DNA from: Cupriavidus necator
GTDB taxonomy: Bacteria; Pseudomonadota; Gammaproteobacteria; Burkholderiales; Burkholderiaceae
Assembly (NCBI RefSeq): GCF_013141915.1
Contig: NZ_SROX01000014.1
Location: 1-64,000, forward strand
Direction: 5' to 3'
DNA: 64,000 nt
In this document: positions 56,951 through 64,000 of the stretch, piece after piece
Position numbering within the stretch: position 1 is the stretch's first letter
Layout: each line of letters begins with the position of its first letter
The notes under the pieces: generated by a model
Told to the model about the DNA's origin: nothing
Seen by the model: the letters and a program-made list of their open reading frames with translations, nothing else
Databases searched by the model: none
Program-made: the position numbers and the translations under genes

Positions 56951-58189
56951 CTAGGCAAGCAGGCCGTCAAACGGGATGAATTGCACGATGTCGCCGCGCG
57001 CGATGGCCTGGTTGGGCGGGTTGTCGATCAGCCCGTCTCCCCATACCGTGGAAGTCAGCACGCCGGAGCTCTGGTTGGGGAACAGGTCCAGGCCGCCTTC
57101 ACCGTTGATGCGCGCGCGCAGGAACTCATTGCGGCGGTCGCCCTTGTTCAGCGCGAAATCGGCGCGCAGCGGCAGGCGACGCGGCGCCACGTCGGCCACG
57201 CCTTGCAGGCGCAGGATGAACGGGCGCACGAACAGCAGGAAGGTGACGAAGCTGGACACCGGGTTGCCCGGCAGGCCCAGGAAAAACGCCGGCGCACTGC
57301 CATTGCCAACCTGCCCGAACGCCAGCGGCTTGCCCGGCTTGATCGCGATCTGCCACATGTCGAGGCGACCCTCGGCTTCGACGGCGGGCTTGATATGGTC
57401 TTCCTCGCCGACCGACACGCCACCCGAGGTAATGATCAGGTCATGGCCCTGCGCCGCGCGGCGCAACGTGTCGCGCGTGGCGGCGAGCGTGTCCGGCACG
57501 ATGCCGAAGTCGGTGACCTCGCAGCCCAGGTTTTCCAGCAGGCCGCGCAGCGTGAAGCGGTTGGAGTTGTAGATGGCGCCCGGCTTCAGCGGCTCGCCCG
57601 GCATCGCCAGTTCGTCGCCGGTGAAAAACACCGCGACGCGCACGCGGCGCACCACGTCCAGCTTCGCCTGGCCCACCGAGGCGGCCAGGCCCAGCGCCTG
57701 CGGCGTCAGCCGCGTGCCAGCCGGCAGGATCACGCTGCCGGCCTCGATATCCTCGCCGGCGCGCCGCACCCATTCGCCGGAATGCGGCGCGTGGTTGACG
57801 ATCACGTCTTCGCCGTCGGCCGTGCATTGCTCCTGCATCACCACGGCGTCGGCCCCTGGCGGGATCAGGCCGCCGGTGAAGATGCGCGCGGCGGTGCCGG
57901 GTTCCAGCGCCGTGCCGACATGGCCGGCGGGAATCCGTTGCGATACGCGCAGGCGCGTGCCCGCCGCCGGCACATCGGCGGCGCGCAGGGCGTAGCCGTC
58001 CATCGAGGTATTGTCGGCTGGCGGCACGCGCAGCGTGCTCGCCACCGGCGCGGCCAGCACGCGGCCATTGGCTGCAAGCGTGTCGATGGACTCGGCCTGC
58101 GCCAGCGGACGGGCGGCGCCAAGCAGCGCGTCGAGCGCCTGGGCCATGGTCAGCATCGGGGGGCGGGAAGGTGCTGCGGCTTGGGTCAT
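56951..58189 (-). CDS. moeA: molybdopterin molybdenumtransferase
   Basis: A 412-residue enzyme that inserts molybdate into adenylylated molybdopterin. DNTSMDGYALRAADV near 59-73, PGADAVVMQE, the MoaB/Mog-like domain FFTGDELAMPGEPLKPGAIYNSNRF, and TSGGVSVGEEDH and GLPGNPVSSFVTF are all MoeA marks. The ATG at 58189 is chosen because upstream residues are not family-like. Begins the moeA-moaDE-crcB group; 174 bases separate it from thrC. Confidence 0.96.
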   Translation of the reverse strand: MTQAAAPSRPPMLTMAQALDALLGAARPLAQAESIDTLAANGRVLAAPVASTLRVPPADNTSMDGYALRAADVPAAGTRLRVSQRIPAGHVGTALEPGTAARIFTGGLIPPGADAVVMQEQCTADGEDVIVNHAPHSGEWVRRAGEDIEAGSVILPAGTRLTPQALGLAASVGQAKLDVVRRVRVAVFFTGDELAMPGEPLKPGAIYNSNRFTLRGLLENLGCEVTDFGIVPDTLAATRDTLRRAAQGHDLIITSGGVSVGEEDHIKPAVEAEGRLDMWQIAIKPGKPLAFGQVGNGSAPAFFLGLPGNPVSSFVTFLLFVRPFILRLQGVADVAPRRLPLRADFALNKGDRRNEFLRARINGEGGLDLFPNQSSGVLTSTVWGDGLIDNPPNQAIARGDIVQFIPFDGLLA

Positions 58190-58363
58190 GGTGCGATGTG
58201 GGAAAGAGTTGGCCCACGAAAAACTGCCCGCGCATTGCCCGCACCCGCTGTGTGGGCTGGCAATCCGGGGGCCGAAGCTCGGGCCCGCAGCCTGATTGTA
58301 GCGAGTTGGCCCGGACCCGGCACGCGGCGGCGCCGCGCAGCCACGTCCGCGCCCCTCGCGCAC

Positions 58364-59809
58364 TCACAGGCCGGTGTGGCGGGCGATATAGGCCTTCACT
58401 TGTGCGGCGTCGGCCGGCATCACCTCGAAGCGCTGCGGCAGGCTCTCGATGCCCTCGAACTTCGCCGGACGCTCCGGCTCATGGCCGAGCGCTTCGCGGA
58501 TGGTGTCGGCAAACTTGGCCGGCAGCGCGGTTTCCAGCACCACCATCGGCACCCCGGCGCTGAGATGCTCGCGCGCCACCTTGACGCCGTCGGCGGTGTG
58601 GGTATCGATGGTGACGCCATAGCGCGACGACAGGTCGCGGATGGTCGCCAGCCGGTCCTCGTGCGTGCTGCGTCCCGAGACGAAGCCGAACGCGCGGATG
58701 CGGTCGAATTCCGGCGTGCCCGCCAGGTCGAAACCGCCCCGCTCTTCCACGTCGCGGAATAGCGCGGCCAGCTTGCCGGCGTCCTGGCCCAGCAGGTCAA
58801 ACACGAAGCGCTCGAAGTTCGACGCCTTGGAGATGTCCATGCTCGGGCTGGAGGTGTGGTAGGTCTCGGCCGACTTGCGCACGCGGTAAGCGCCGGTGCG
58901 GAAGAACTCGTCGAGCACGTCGTTCTCGTTGGTCGCGACCACCAGCTTGTCGATCGGCAAGCCCATCATGCGCGCGATATGGCCGGCGCAGACATTGCCG
59001 AAATTGCCCGACGGCACGCAGAACGAGACCTTCTGGCCCGGGCCGTCGGTGGCCAGCAGCCAGCCCTTGAAGTAGTACACCACCTGGGCCACCACGCGCG
59101 CCCAGTTGATCGAGTTGACCGTGCCGATCTTCTGGCGCGCCTTGAATGCGTGGTCGTTCGAGACCGCCTTGACGATGTCCTGCGCGTCATCGAACACACC
59201 GTCGATGGCGATGTTGAAGATGTTCGGATCCTGCAGGCTGAACATCTGCGCGGTCTGGAACGCGCTCATCTTGCGATGCGGGCTCAGCATGAACACGCGG
59301 ATGCCGCGCTTGCCGCGCATCGCATATTCGGCGGCGCTGCCGGTGTCGCCGGAGGTGGCACCCAGGATGTTCAGCTCCTGCCCGGCACGCGCCAGCGCGT
59401 ACTCGAACAGGTTGCCGAGCAGCTGCATCGCCATGTCCTTGAACGCTAGCGTCGGGCCGTTGGACAAGCCCAGCAACTGCAGCTTCGTGCCGCCCTCTTC
59501 GCCCAGCGTGCGCAGCGGCGTGATGTCGGCGGTGTTGTCGCCGGCGCGCGCGTTGCAATACACCTCTGGCGTATAGGTCTTGCGCGTCAGCGCGCGCAGG
59601 TCCTCGGCCGGGATGTCGTCGCAGAACTTGCTCAGGATCTCGTAGGCCAGGTCGGCATACGACAGCTTGCGCCACGCTTCAAGTTCGTCGGCGCTGACCT
59701 GCGGATACTGCGCGGGCAGGTACAGGCCACCGTCCGGCGCGAGGCCGCCCAGCAGGATCTCGGAAAACGATTGCGGCATTTCATGGCCGCGGGTCGACTG
59801 GTATTTCAT
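58364..59809 (-). CDS. thrC: threonine synthase
   Basis: A 481-residue PLP enzyme forming threonine from O-phosphohomoserine. MKYQSTRGH at the N-terminus, SNGPTLAFKDMAMQLLGN with the PLP-binding Lys124, GATSGDTGSAAEYAM and VPSGNFGNVCAG for the phosphate site. The long form (about 480) is the proteobacterial type. It starts 21 bases after hom ends, so they share a transcript. Confidence 0.97.
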   Translation of the reverse strand: MKYQSTRGHEMPQSFSEILLGGLAPDGGLYLPAQYPQVSADELEAWRKLSYADLAYEILSKFCDDIPAEDLRALTRKTYTPEVYCNARAGDNTADITPLRTLGEEGGTKLQLLGLSNGPTLAFKDMAMQLLGNLFEYALARAGQELNILGATSGDTGSAAEYAMRGKRGIRVFMLSPHRKMSAFQTAQMFSLQDPNIFNIAIDGVFDDAQDIVKAVSNDHAFKARQKIGTVNSINWARVVAQVVYYFKGWLLATDGPGQKVSFCVPSGNFGNVCAGHIARMMGLPIDKLVVATNENDVLDEFFRTGAYRVRKSAETYHTSSPSMDISKASNFERFVFDLLGQDAGKLAALFRDVEERGGFDLAGTPEFDRIRAFGFVSGRSTHEDRLATIRDLSSRYGVTIDTHTADGVKVAREHLSAGVPMVVLETALPAKFADTIREALGHEPERPAKFEGIESLPQRFEVMPADAAQVKAYIARHTGL

Positions 59810-59830
59810 GGGAATCGTCAGGTCCGGCGC

Positions 59831-61141
59831 TTAGTTCAGTTCTTCCATGCGCAGGCGCGTCACGGCGGACAGCACGGTGGGCAGCGCCTCGATCTTGCCG
59901 ATGGCCGCGTTGACGTGTTTTTCGCGCGTGATGTGCGTCAGGATGATGATGTCGGTCTGCGGCTCGCCTTCGCGCGATTCCTTCTGCAGCATGGCGTCGA
60001 TCGAGATGCCGCCCTCGGCGAGGATGCGCGTGATCTCGGCCAGCACGCCGGTCTCGTCGGCCACGCGCATGCGCAGGTAGTACGAGCTGTTGATCTCTTC
60101 GATCGGCAGCACCGGCACGCTCGACAGCTCGTCCGGCTGGAACGCGAGATGCGGCACGCGGTGCTCGGGGTCGGCCGTGTGCAGGCGGGTCACGTCGACC
60201 AGGTCGGCGATCACCGCCGAGGCGGTCGGCTCGGCGCCGGCGCCCTTGCCGTAGTAGAGCGTGGCGCCGACGGCATCGCCCTGCACCAGCACCGCGTTCA
60301 TGGCGCCTTCCACATTGGCGATCAGGCGCGTGGCCGGCACCAGCGTCGGATGCACGCGCAGCTCGACGCCGTCGTCGCGGCGGCGGGTGATGCCCAGCAG
60401 CTTGATGCGGTAGCCCAGCTCTTCGGCATACTTGATGTCGGTGGCCGACAGCCTGGTGATGCCTTCGACGTGGGCCTTGTCGAACTGCACCGGCATGCCG
60501 AACGCGATCGCGCTCATCAGCGTGACCTTGTGTGCGGCATCGACGCCCTCGATGTCGAAGGTCGGGTCGGCCTCGGCGTAGCCCAGCTGCTGCGCTTCCT
60601 TCAGGACCGCGTCGAAATCCAGGCCCTTGTCGCGCATCTCGGACAGGATGAAGTTGGTGGTGCCGTTGATGATGCCGGCGATCCACTGGATGCGGTTGGC
60701 GGTCAGGCCTTCGCGCAGCGCCTTGATGATGGGGATGCCACCGGCCACCGCGGCTTCGAAGGCCACGATCACACCCTTGTTGCGCGCGGCTTCGAAGATC
60801 TCGTTGCCATGCACGGCCAGCAGCGCCTTGTTGGCGGTGACCACGTGCTTGCCGTTCTCAATCGCCTTGAGCACCAGCTCGCGCGCGATGCCGTAGCCGC
60901 CGATCAGCTCGATGACGATATCGATATCCGGGCGCGTCACCACCTGGTTGGCGTCGCTGACGATTTCCACTTCCCCGTTGGTCAGTTCGCGCGCGCGTTC
61001 GGTGTTGAGATCGGCCACCACGGCAATCTCGATGCCGCGGCCGGCGCGGCGACGAATTTCTTCCTGGTTGCGCTTGAGCACGTTGAACGTGCCGCTACCG
61101 ACGGTACCGATGCCGAGCAGGCCAACTTTGATGGGGTTCAT
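59831..61141 (-). CDS. hom: homoserine dehydrogenase
   Basis: A 436-residue monofunctional homoserine dehydrogenase: GLLGIGTVGSGTF nucleotide loop at 7-19, TANKALLAVHG, EAAVAGGIPIIKALREGL with the substrate site, and a C-terminal ACT domain (MRVADETGVLAEITRILAEGGISI) for threonine feedback. The ATG at 61141 is preferred over an in-frame TTG six bases upstream. Second of alaT-hom-thrC. Confidence 0.97.
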   Translation of the reverse strand: MNPIKVGLLGIGTVGSGTFNVLKRNQEEIRRRAGRGIEIAVVADLNTERARELTNGEVEIVSDANQVVTRPDIDIVIELIGGYGIARELVLKAIENGKHVVTANKALLAVHGNEIFEAARNKGVIVAFEAAVAGGIPIIKALREGLTANRIQWIAGIINGTTNFILSEMRDKGLDFDAVLKEAQQLGYAEADPTFDIEGVDAAHKVTLMSAIAFGMPVQFDKAHVEGITRLSATDIKYAEELGYRIKLLGITRRRDDGVELRVHPTLVPATRLIANVEGAMNAVLVQGDAVGATLYYGKGAGAEPTASAVIADLVDVTRLHTADPEHRVPHLAFQPDELSSVPVLPIEEINSSYYLRMRVADETGVLAEITRILAEGGISIDAMLQKESREGEPQTDIIILTHITREKHVNAAIGKIEALPTVLSAVTRLRMEELN

Positions 61142-61190
61142 GGACAATCTTCTGAGTTGCTAAGGATGGGTTGCGGCGCGGCCGGCGAAA

Positions 61191-62426
61191 TCAGGCCGCT
61201 GCCTTGCCGTGGCGTTTTCGGTACGCCTCGAGGAAGCGCGCGATGCGGCCGATGGCCTCGCGCAGGTCTTCTTCATGCGGCAGGAACACGATGCGGAAAT
61301 GGTCGGGCTTGGCCCAGTTGAAGCCGGAGCCCTGCACCAGCAGTACCTTGGACTCCTGCAGCAGTTCATAGATGAACTCCTGGTCGTCCTGCACCGGGTA
61401 CATCGACAGGTCCAGCTTGGGGAACAGGTATAGCGCCGCCTTGGGCTTGACGCAGGTGACGCCCGGAATCGCGGTGATCAGCTCGTAGGCCAGGTCGCGC
61501 TGGCGGCGCAGGCGCCCGCCTTCGGCGACCAGGTCATTGATGCTCTGGTAGCCGCCCAGCGCAGTCTGGATCGCCCACTGGCCCGGCACGTTGGCGCACA
61601 GGCGCATCGACGAGAGCATGTTCAGGCCTTCGATGTAGTCGATGGCGGGACGCTTGTCGCCCGACACCACCATCCAGCCGGCGCGGTAGCCGCACGAGCG
61701 GTAGTTCTTCGACAGGCCGTTGAAGGTCACGGTCAGCACGTCGGTCGACAGCGAGGCGATCGAGGTGTGGGTATTGCCGTCGTACAGGACCTTGTCGTAG
61801 ATCTCGTCGGCGAAGATGATCAGGCCGTGCTCGCGCGCGATCGCGACGATCTCCAGCAGCAGTTCATCCGAGTACAGTGCCCCGGTGGGGTTGTTCGGAT
61901 TGATGATGACGATGGCCTTGGTATGCGGCGTGATGCGCGCGCGGATATCGGCCGGATCGGGCATCCAGTCGTTGGACTCGTCGCAGATATAGTGCACCGG
62001 CGTGCCGCCCGACAGGCTCACCGCGGCGGTCCACAGCGGGTAGTCCGGCGCCGGCACCAGCACTTCGTCGCCGGTATTGAGCAGCGCATTGACGGCCATC
62101 ACGATCAGTTCGGAGGCACCGTTGCCCACATAGATATCGTCCAGGCCGACGCCTTCGATATTTTTTTGCTGGGTATAGTGCATGATCGCCTTGCGTGCGG
62201 CGAAAATGCCTTTGGAATCAGAATAACCTGCCGAATTCGGCAGGTTTCGCATCATGTCCTGCTGAATCTCTTCCGGCGCGTCAAAACCGAATACGGCCAG
62301 GTTGCCGATATTCAGCTTGATGATCTTGTGCCCTTCTTCCTCCATCTGCTTGGCCTTTTCCAGCACCGGACCGCGGATGTCGTAGCAAACGTTATTGAGT
62401 TTGTTGGATTTCTGGATGGGTTTCAC
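61191..62426 (-). CDS. alaT: alanine/valine-type aminotransferase AlaT
   Basis: A 411-residue class I aminotransferase making alanine from pyruvate and glutamate. PLP Lys240 lies in FNGLSKNYRSCGYRAGW; INPNNPTGALYS at 175-186 and ADEIYDKVLYD are present. The residues KPIQKSNKLNNVCYDIRGPV at the start are diagnostic of the AlaT found before hom in betaproteobacteria. A GTG codon at 62426 is the likely start since no nearer ATG leaves that motif intact. First gene of the operon. Confidence 0.94.
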   Translation of the reverse strand: MKPIQKSNKLNNVCYDIRGPVLEKAKQMEEEGHKIIKLNIGNLAVFGFDAPEEIQQDMMRNLPNSAGYSDSKGIFAARKAIMHYTQQKNIEGVGLDDIYVGNGASELIVMAVNALLNTGDEVLVPAPDYPLWTAAVSLSGGTPVHYICDESNDWMPDPADIRARITPHTKAIVIINPNNPTGALYSDELLLEIVAIAREHGLIIFADEIYDKVLYDGNTHTSIASLSTDVLTVTFNGLSKNYRSCGYRAGWMVVSGDKRPAIDYIEGLNMLSSMRLCANVPGQWAIQTALGGYQSINDLVAEGGRLRRQRDLAYELITAIPGVTCVKPKAALYLFPKLDLSMYPVQDDQEFIYELLQESKVLLVQGSGFNWAKPDHFRIVFLPHEEDLREAIGRIARFLEAYRKRHGKAAA

Positions 62427-62747
62427 GGCGATGTCGGGCAAGCGTGGCGTGCCGCGTCGGCGGCACCGGACTGGGAATCGGAGCGAATCTGAAAGAATGC
62501 GGAGGCGCCGTCCGCTGCGATGCAACGCAAACGTGGCAGACAGGGAGGCAAAAGCTATAATTTATCGGATTATGACAGACTTCGGCAGGGATTCTTGCAT
62601 TGCAGCGTGCGCTATCCGCGCGCACCGCAGCCGCCTGCTCGCTGTCGCCAGTCCGCTGTTGCCCGTCCATTGCGCCGCCCGGCCCGCCTGCCCTCCGCCC
62701 CGCGGACCGGCCCGCCAGCCCGCGGCGGCCACCGCCGAGACCCCCAA
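62427..62747. other. divergent spacer between alaT and Mth938-like gene
   Basis: No gene is visible in these 321 bases. A rightward promoter is proposed at 62533-62561 and leaves a leader of about 180 nt before the GTG start at 62748. The leader is C-rich and pyrimidine-biased, with no riboswitch I recognise. Leftward control elements for alaT are probably here too. Confidence 0.5.
62533..62561 (+). promoter_or_regulatory. sigma-70 type promoter
   Basis: A perfect TATAAT -10 hexamer at 62556-62561 preceded at 17 bases by GTGGCA (four of six matches to TTGACA). It points at the Mth938-like gene. An AT-rich patch TAATTTATCGGATTATGA around it stands out from the GC-rich setting. Confidence 0.6.
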
Positions 62748-63131
62748 GTGAAACTCCACGCCGACCAGCCCCAGTCGCTCAATACCGTCACCGCCTACGG
62801 GCCTGGGTATATCGAAATCAACCTTGTCCGCCATACCAACTCGGTCCTGGTCATGCCCGAGGGCGAAGTCCGCCCCTGGCCGGTCAACCGCTTCGAAGAC
62901 CTGGAGGCCGCGCATTTCGAGCAACTGGCCGAATTGGGGCCCGAAGTGGTGCTGCTTGGCACCGGCGCGCGGCTGCGCTTTCCGCACCCGCGCCTGACCG
63001 CATCGCTGGCGCGCCGCCATGTCGGCGTCGACGCCATGGATATGCAGGCGGCGTGCCGCACCTACAACATCCTGATGGCCGAGGGCCGCAAGGTGGCGGC
63101 GGTGCTGCTGCTCGAGCCCGCGGCCGCCTGA
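62748..63131 (+). CDS. Mth938-like domain protein
   Basis: A 127-residue cytosolic protein of the Mth938 fold (NDUFAF3-like family). KLHADQPQSLNTVTAYGPGYIEIN starts it; PEVVLLGTGARLRFP and AACRTYNILMAEGRKVAAVLLLE are family segments. A GTG start is used, since no ATG precedes the conserved region. Mitochondrial relatives help assemble complex I; bacterial members have no proven role. Encoded 140 bases before the peroxiredoxin gene. Confidence 0.88.
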   Translation: MKLHADQPQSLNTVTAYGPGYIEINLVRHTNSVLVMPEGEVRPWPVNRFEDLEAAHFEQLAELGPEVVLLGTGARLRFPHPRLTASLARRHVGVDAMDMQAACRTYNILMAEGRKVAAVLLLEPAAA

Positions 63132-63272
63132 AGCGCCTCCCGGAAAAGTTGAGCGGGCGCCACGCTTGAAGTCCGCGCGAGGCGCCCCAATCTGCTCGCG
63201 CTGAGGCGGCAGCCCCTCTCCCGATTCCAACGATCTCACCGATCCCTGCCCCTCCCCCAAGGAGCCACAAGC

Positions 63273-63737
63273 ATGACCGTCAGTCTCAACAAGGCCATCC
63301 CCGACTTCAGCGCGCCGATGACCGGCGATGCCACCTTCCGCCTGGCCGACTACCGCGGCAAGACGGTGGTGCTGTACTTCTACCCGAAGGACAACACGCC
63401 GGGCTGCACCACGGAGGCAATGAACTTCCGCGACCAGTATGAGGATTTCGAGAAGGCCGGCGTGCAGGTGTTCGGCATCTCGCGCGACAGCTTGCGCTCG
63501 CACGAAAACTTCAAGGCCAAGCTCGAACTGCCCTTCGAACTGATCTCCGATGCCGACGAAAATGTGTGCACATTGTTCGACGTCATCAAGATGAAAAAAC
63601 TGTATGGCAAGGAGCACCGCGGCATCGAGCGCAGCACCTTTGTCATCGACGGCAAGGGCATCCTGCGACACGAGCTGCGCGGCATCAAGGTGCCCAGCCA
63701 CGTCGACGAAGTGCTGGAGATCGTGCGCGGCATCTGA
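63273..63737 (+). CDS. bcp: thiol peroxidase, Bcp/PrxQ family
   Basis: A 154-residue peroxiredoxin reducing hydroperoxides with thioredoxin. YFYPKDNTPGCTTEAMNF carries the peroxidatic Cys45. The resolving Cys expected five residues later in the atypical 2-Cys type is Met50, so resolution must use the only other Cys (Cys99 in ENVCTLFD) or an external thiol. AAGGAG before the ATG. Probably co-expressed with, or close after, the Mth938-like gene. Confidence 0.95.
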   Translation: MTVSLNKAIPDFSAPMTGDATFRLADYRGKTVVLYFYPKDNTPGCTTEAMNFRDQYEDFEKAGVQVFGISRDSLRSHENFKAKLELPFELISDADENVCTLFDVIKMKKLYGKEHRGIERSTFVIDGKGILRHELRGIKVPSHVDEVLEIVRGI

Positions 63738-63808
63738 AGCATCGCCGGCCGGCGTTGCCCGTAACGGATCCGATCCGGACGCGCCGTGGCAAAGGTTGGG
63801 AAACCCAA

Positions 63809-63837
63809 TTGCCAAACCCAAAGCCTTCAGATACATT
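63809..63837 (+). promoter_or_regulatory. promoter of candidate small RNA
   Basis: TTGCCA at 63809-63814 (five of six matches to TTGACA), a 17-base spacer, then TACATT at 63832-63837 (four of six). A small hairpin TTGGG-AAA-CCCAA lies just upstream at 63796-63808. Transcription would start near 63844. Confidence 0.55.
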
Positions 63838-63843
63838 GGCCCG

Positions 63844-63984
63844 TAATGAGTTCAGATTCCGGATGCCACGCTGTTTCGACTCCCCGGCCCAGGCGCTACG
63901 TGCCACAGGCCGGTAGCGGACCTGCCGTGTCGGCAGTCCGCCAAAGAGCCGCCAACCCTGTTCCGCAGGCATGGCGGCTTTTTT
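63844..63984 (+). ncRNA. candidate structured small RNA, about 140 nt
   Basis: No convincing protein is encoded here, but the DNA folds strongly. Stem 1: CCGGCC (63884-63889) with GGCCGG (63908-63913), enclosing a GGC/GCC inner pair. Stem 2: GCGGA-C-CTGCCG with CGGCAG-TCCGC, about 63916-63941, an 11-bp stem with one bulged C and a TGT loop. Stem 3: the terminator. With the promoter 7 bases before the proposed start, this forms a complete small-RNA unit. I recognise no known family. A short ATG frame (63846 onward, no stop before the window edge) is the alternative. Confidence 0.5.
63947..63984 (+). terminator. rho-independent terminator at right edge
   Basis: AGCCGCCA (63947-63954) pairs with TGGCGGCT (63972-63979), followed directly by a T-run to 63984. 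It ends either the small RNA or a longer bcp transcript. Confidence 0.85.
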
Positions 63985-64000
63985 GTTTGCAGCCGCGTCT

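Noticed and set aside
63846..64000. A protein-coding start at the right edge (ATG 63846)
   Set aside because: No ribosome-binding site precedes it, and the frame runs through a T-tailed terminator stem; a structured RNA is the better reading, though a gene continuing beyond the window cannot be wholly excluded.

Overview
The window is about 67% GC and densely coded, and it looks like chromosomal DNA of a betaproteobacterium, most likely Cupriavidus/Ralstonia. The reasons are a phasin and acetoacetyl-CoA reductase pair, a 3-hydroxybutyrate oligomer hydrolase, a Bug-type solute receptor, an alaT-hom-thrC-moeA arrangement, and malate synthase and isocitrate lyase close together. The genus is inferred from gene content recognised by eye, not from a database search. 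There is no prophage, insertion sequence, CRISPR array, rRNA or tRNA that I can support.

Layout. 1-9.2 kb: a beta-lactamase-fold lipoprotein, a broken and an intact DUF1801 gene, a Bug receptor with a LysR regulator, an SbmA/BacA-like ABC exporter, a small lipoprotein, a ferritin-like protein, a universal stress protein and PhaB. 9.4-21.4 kb: a phasin and the glyoxylate/isocitrate region (malate synthase, isocitrate lyase, NAD-type isocitrate dehydrogenase, CitMHS citrate carrier), interspersed with a haloacid dehalogenase, LysR, UspA, an M48 lipoprotein protease and a pyruvyl-transferase-like protein. 21.4-25.5 kb: a leftward operon of MFS carrier, ThDP enzyme, RraA-like aldolase and GGCT-fold protein. 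25.6-28.2 kb: a LytS/LytTR two-component pair and a small membrane protein. 28.4-40.1 kb: a sulfur block with cysTWA-cysB and sbp-ssuEADCB, separated by an RBBP9-type hydrolase and a degenerate EAL protein. 40.5-43.9 kb: a ferritin-like protein and ClpB. 44.1-54.7 kb: a leftward operon of a Liv-type ABC transporter, acyl-CoA ligase, 3HB-oligomer hydrolase and MaoC-like protein, headed by a TetR gene. 54.8-62.4 kb: an alpha/beta hydrolase, crcB, moaE, moaD, moeA, thrC, hom and alaT. 62.7-64 kb: an Mth938-type protein, a Bcp peroxiredoxin and a probable structured small RNA.

How the genes fit together. The left third concerns carbon storage and acetate/isocitrate flux: PHB granule proteins, the two glyoxylate-shunt enzymes, a second isocitrate-consuming enzyme and a citrate carrier. 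The centre supplies sulfur: sulfonates are imported and desulfonated by Ssu proteins and sulfate is imported by CysTWA, with the only visible sulfate-binding protein located in the ssu operon and CysB translationally coupled to cysA. The right third links uptake of an unknown acid or amide-like solute to CoA activation and PHB-oligomer hydrolysis, followed by molybdenum cofactor and threonine/alanine biosynthesis.

The most noteworthy items are a candidate 140-nt small RNA at the right edge with its own promoter, stacked stems and terminator; the PHB-oligomer hydrolase embedded in a CoA-ligase/ABC-transport operon; an uncharacterised MFS-ThDP-RraA-GGCT operon; an EAL protein that has lost most of its catalytic residues and is coupled to a hydrolase between two sulfur operons; and a heat-shock-type promoter in front of clpB.
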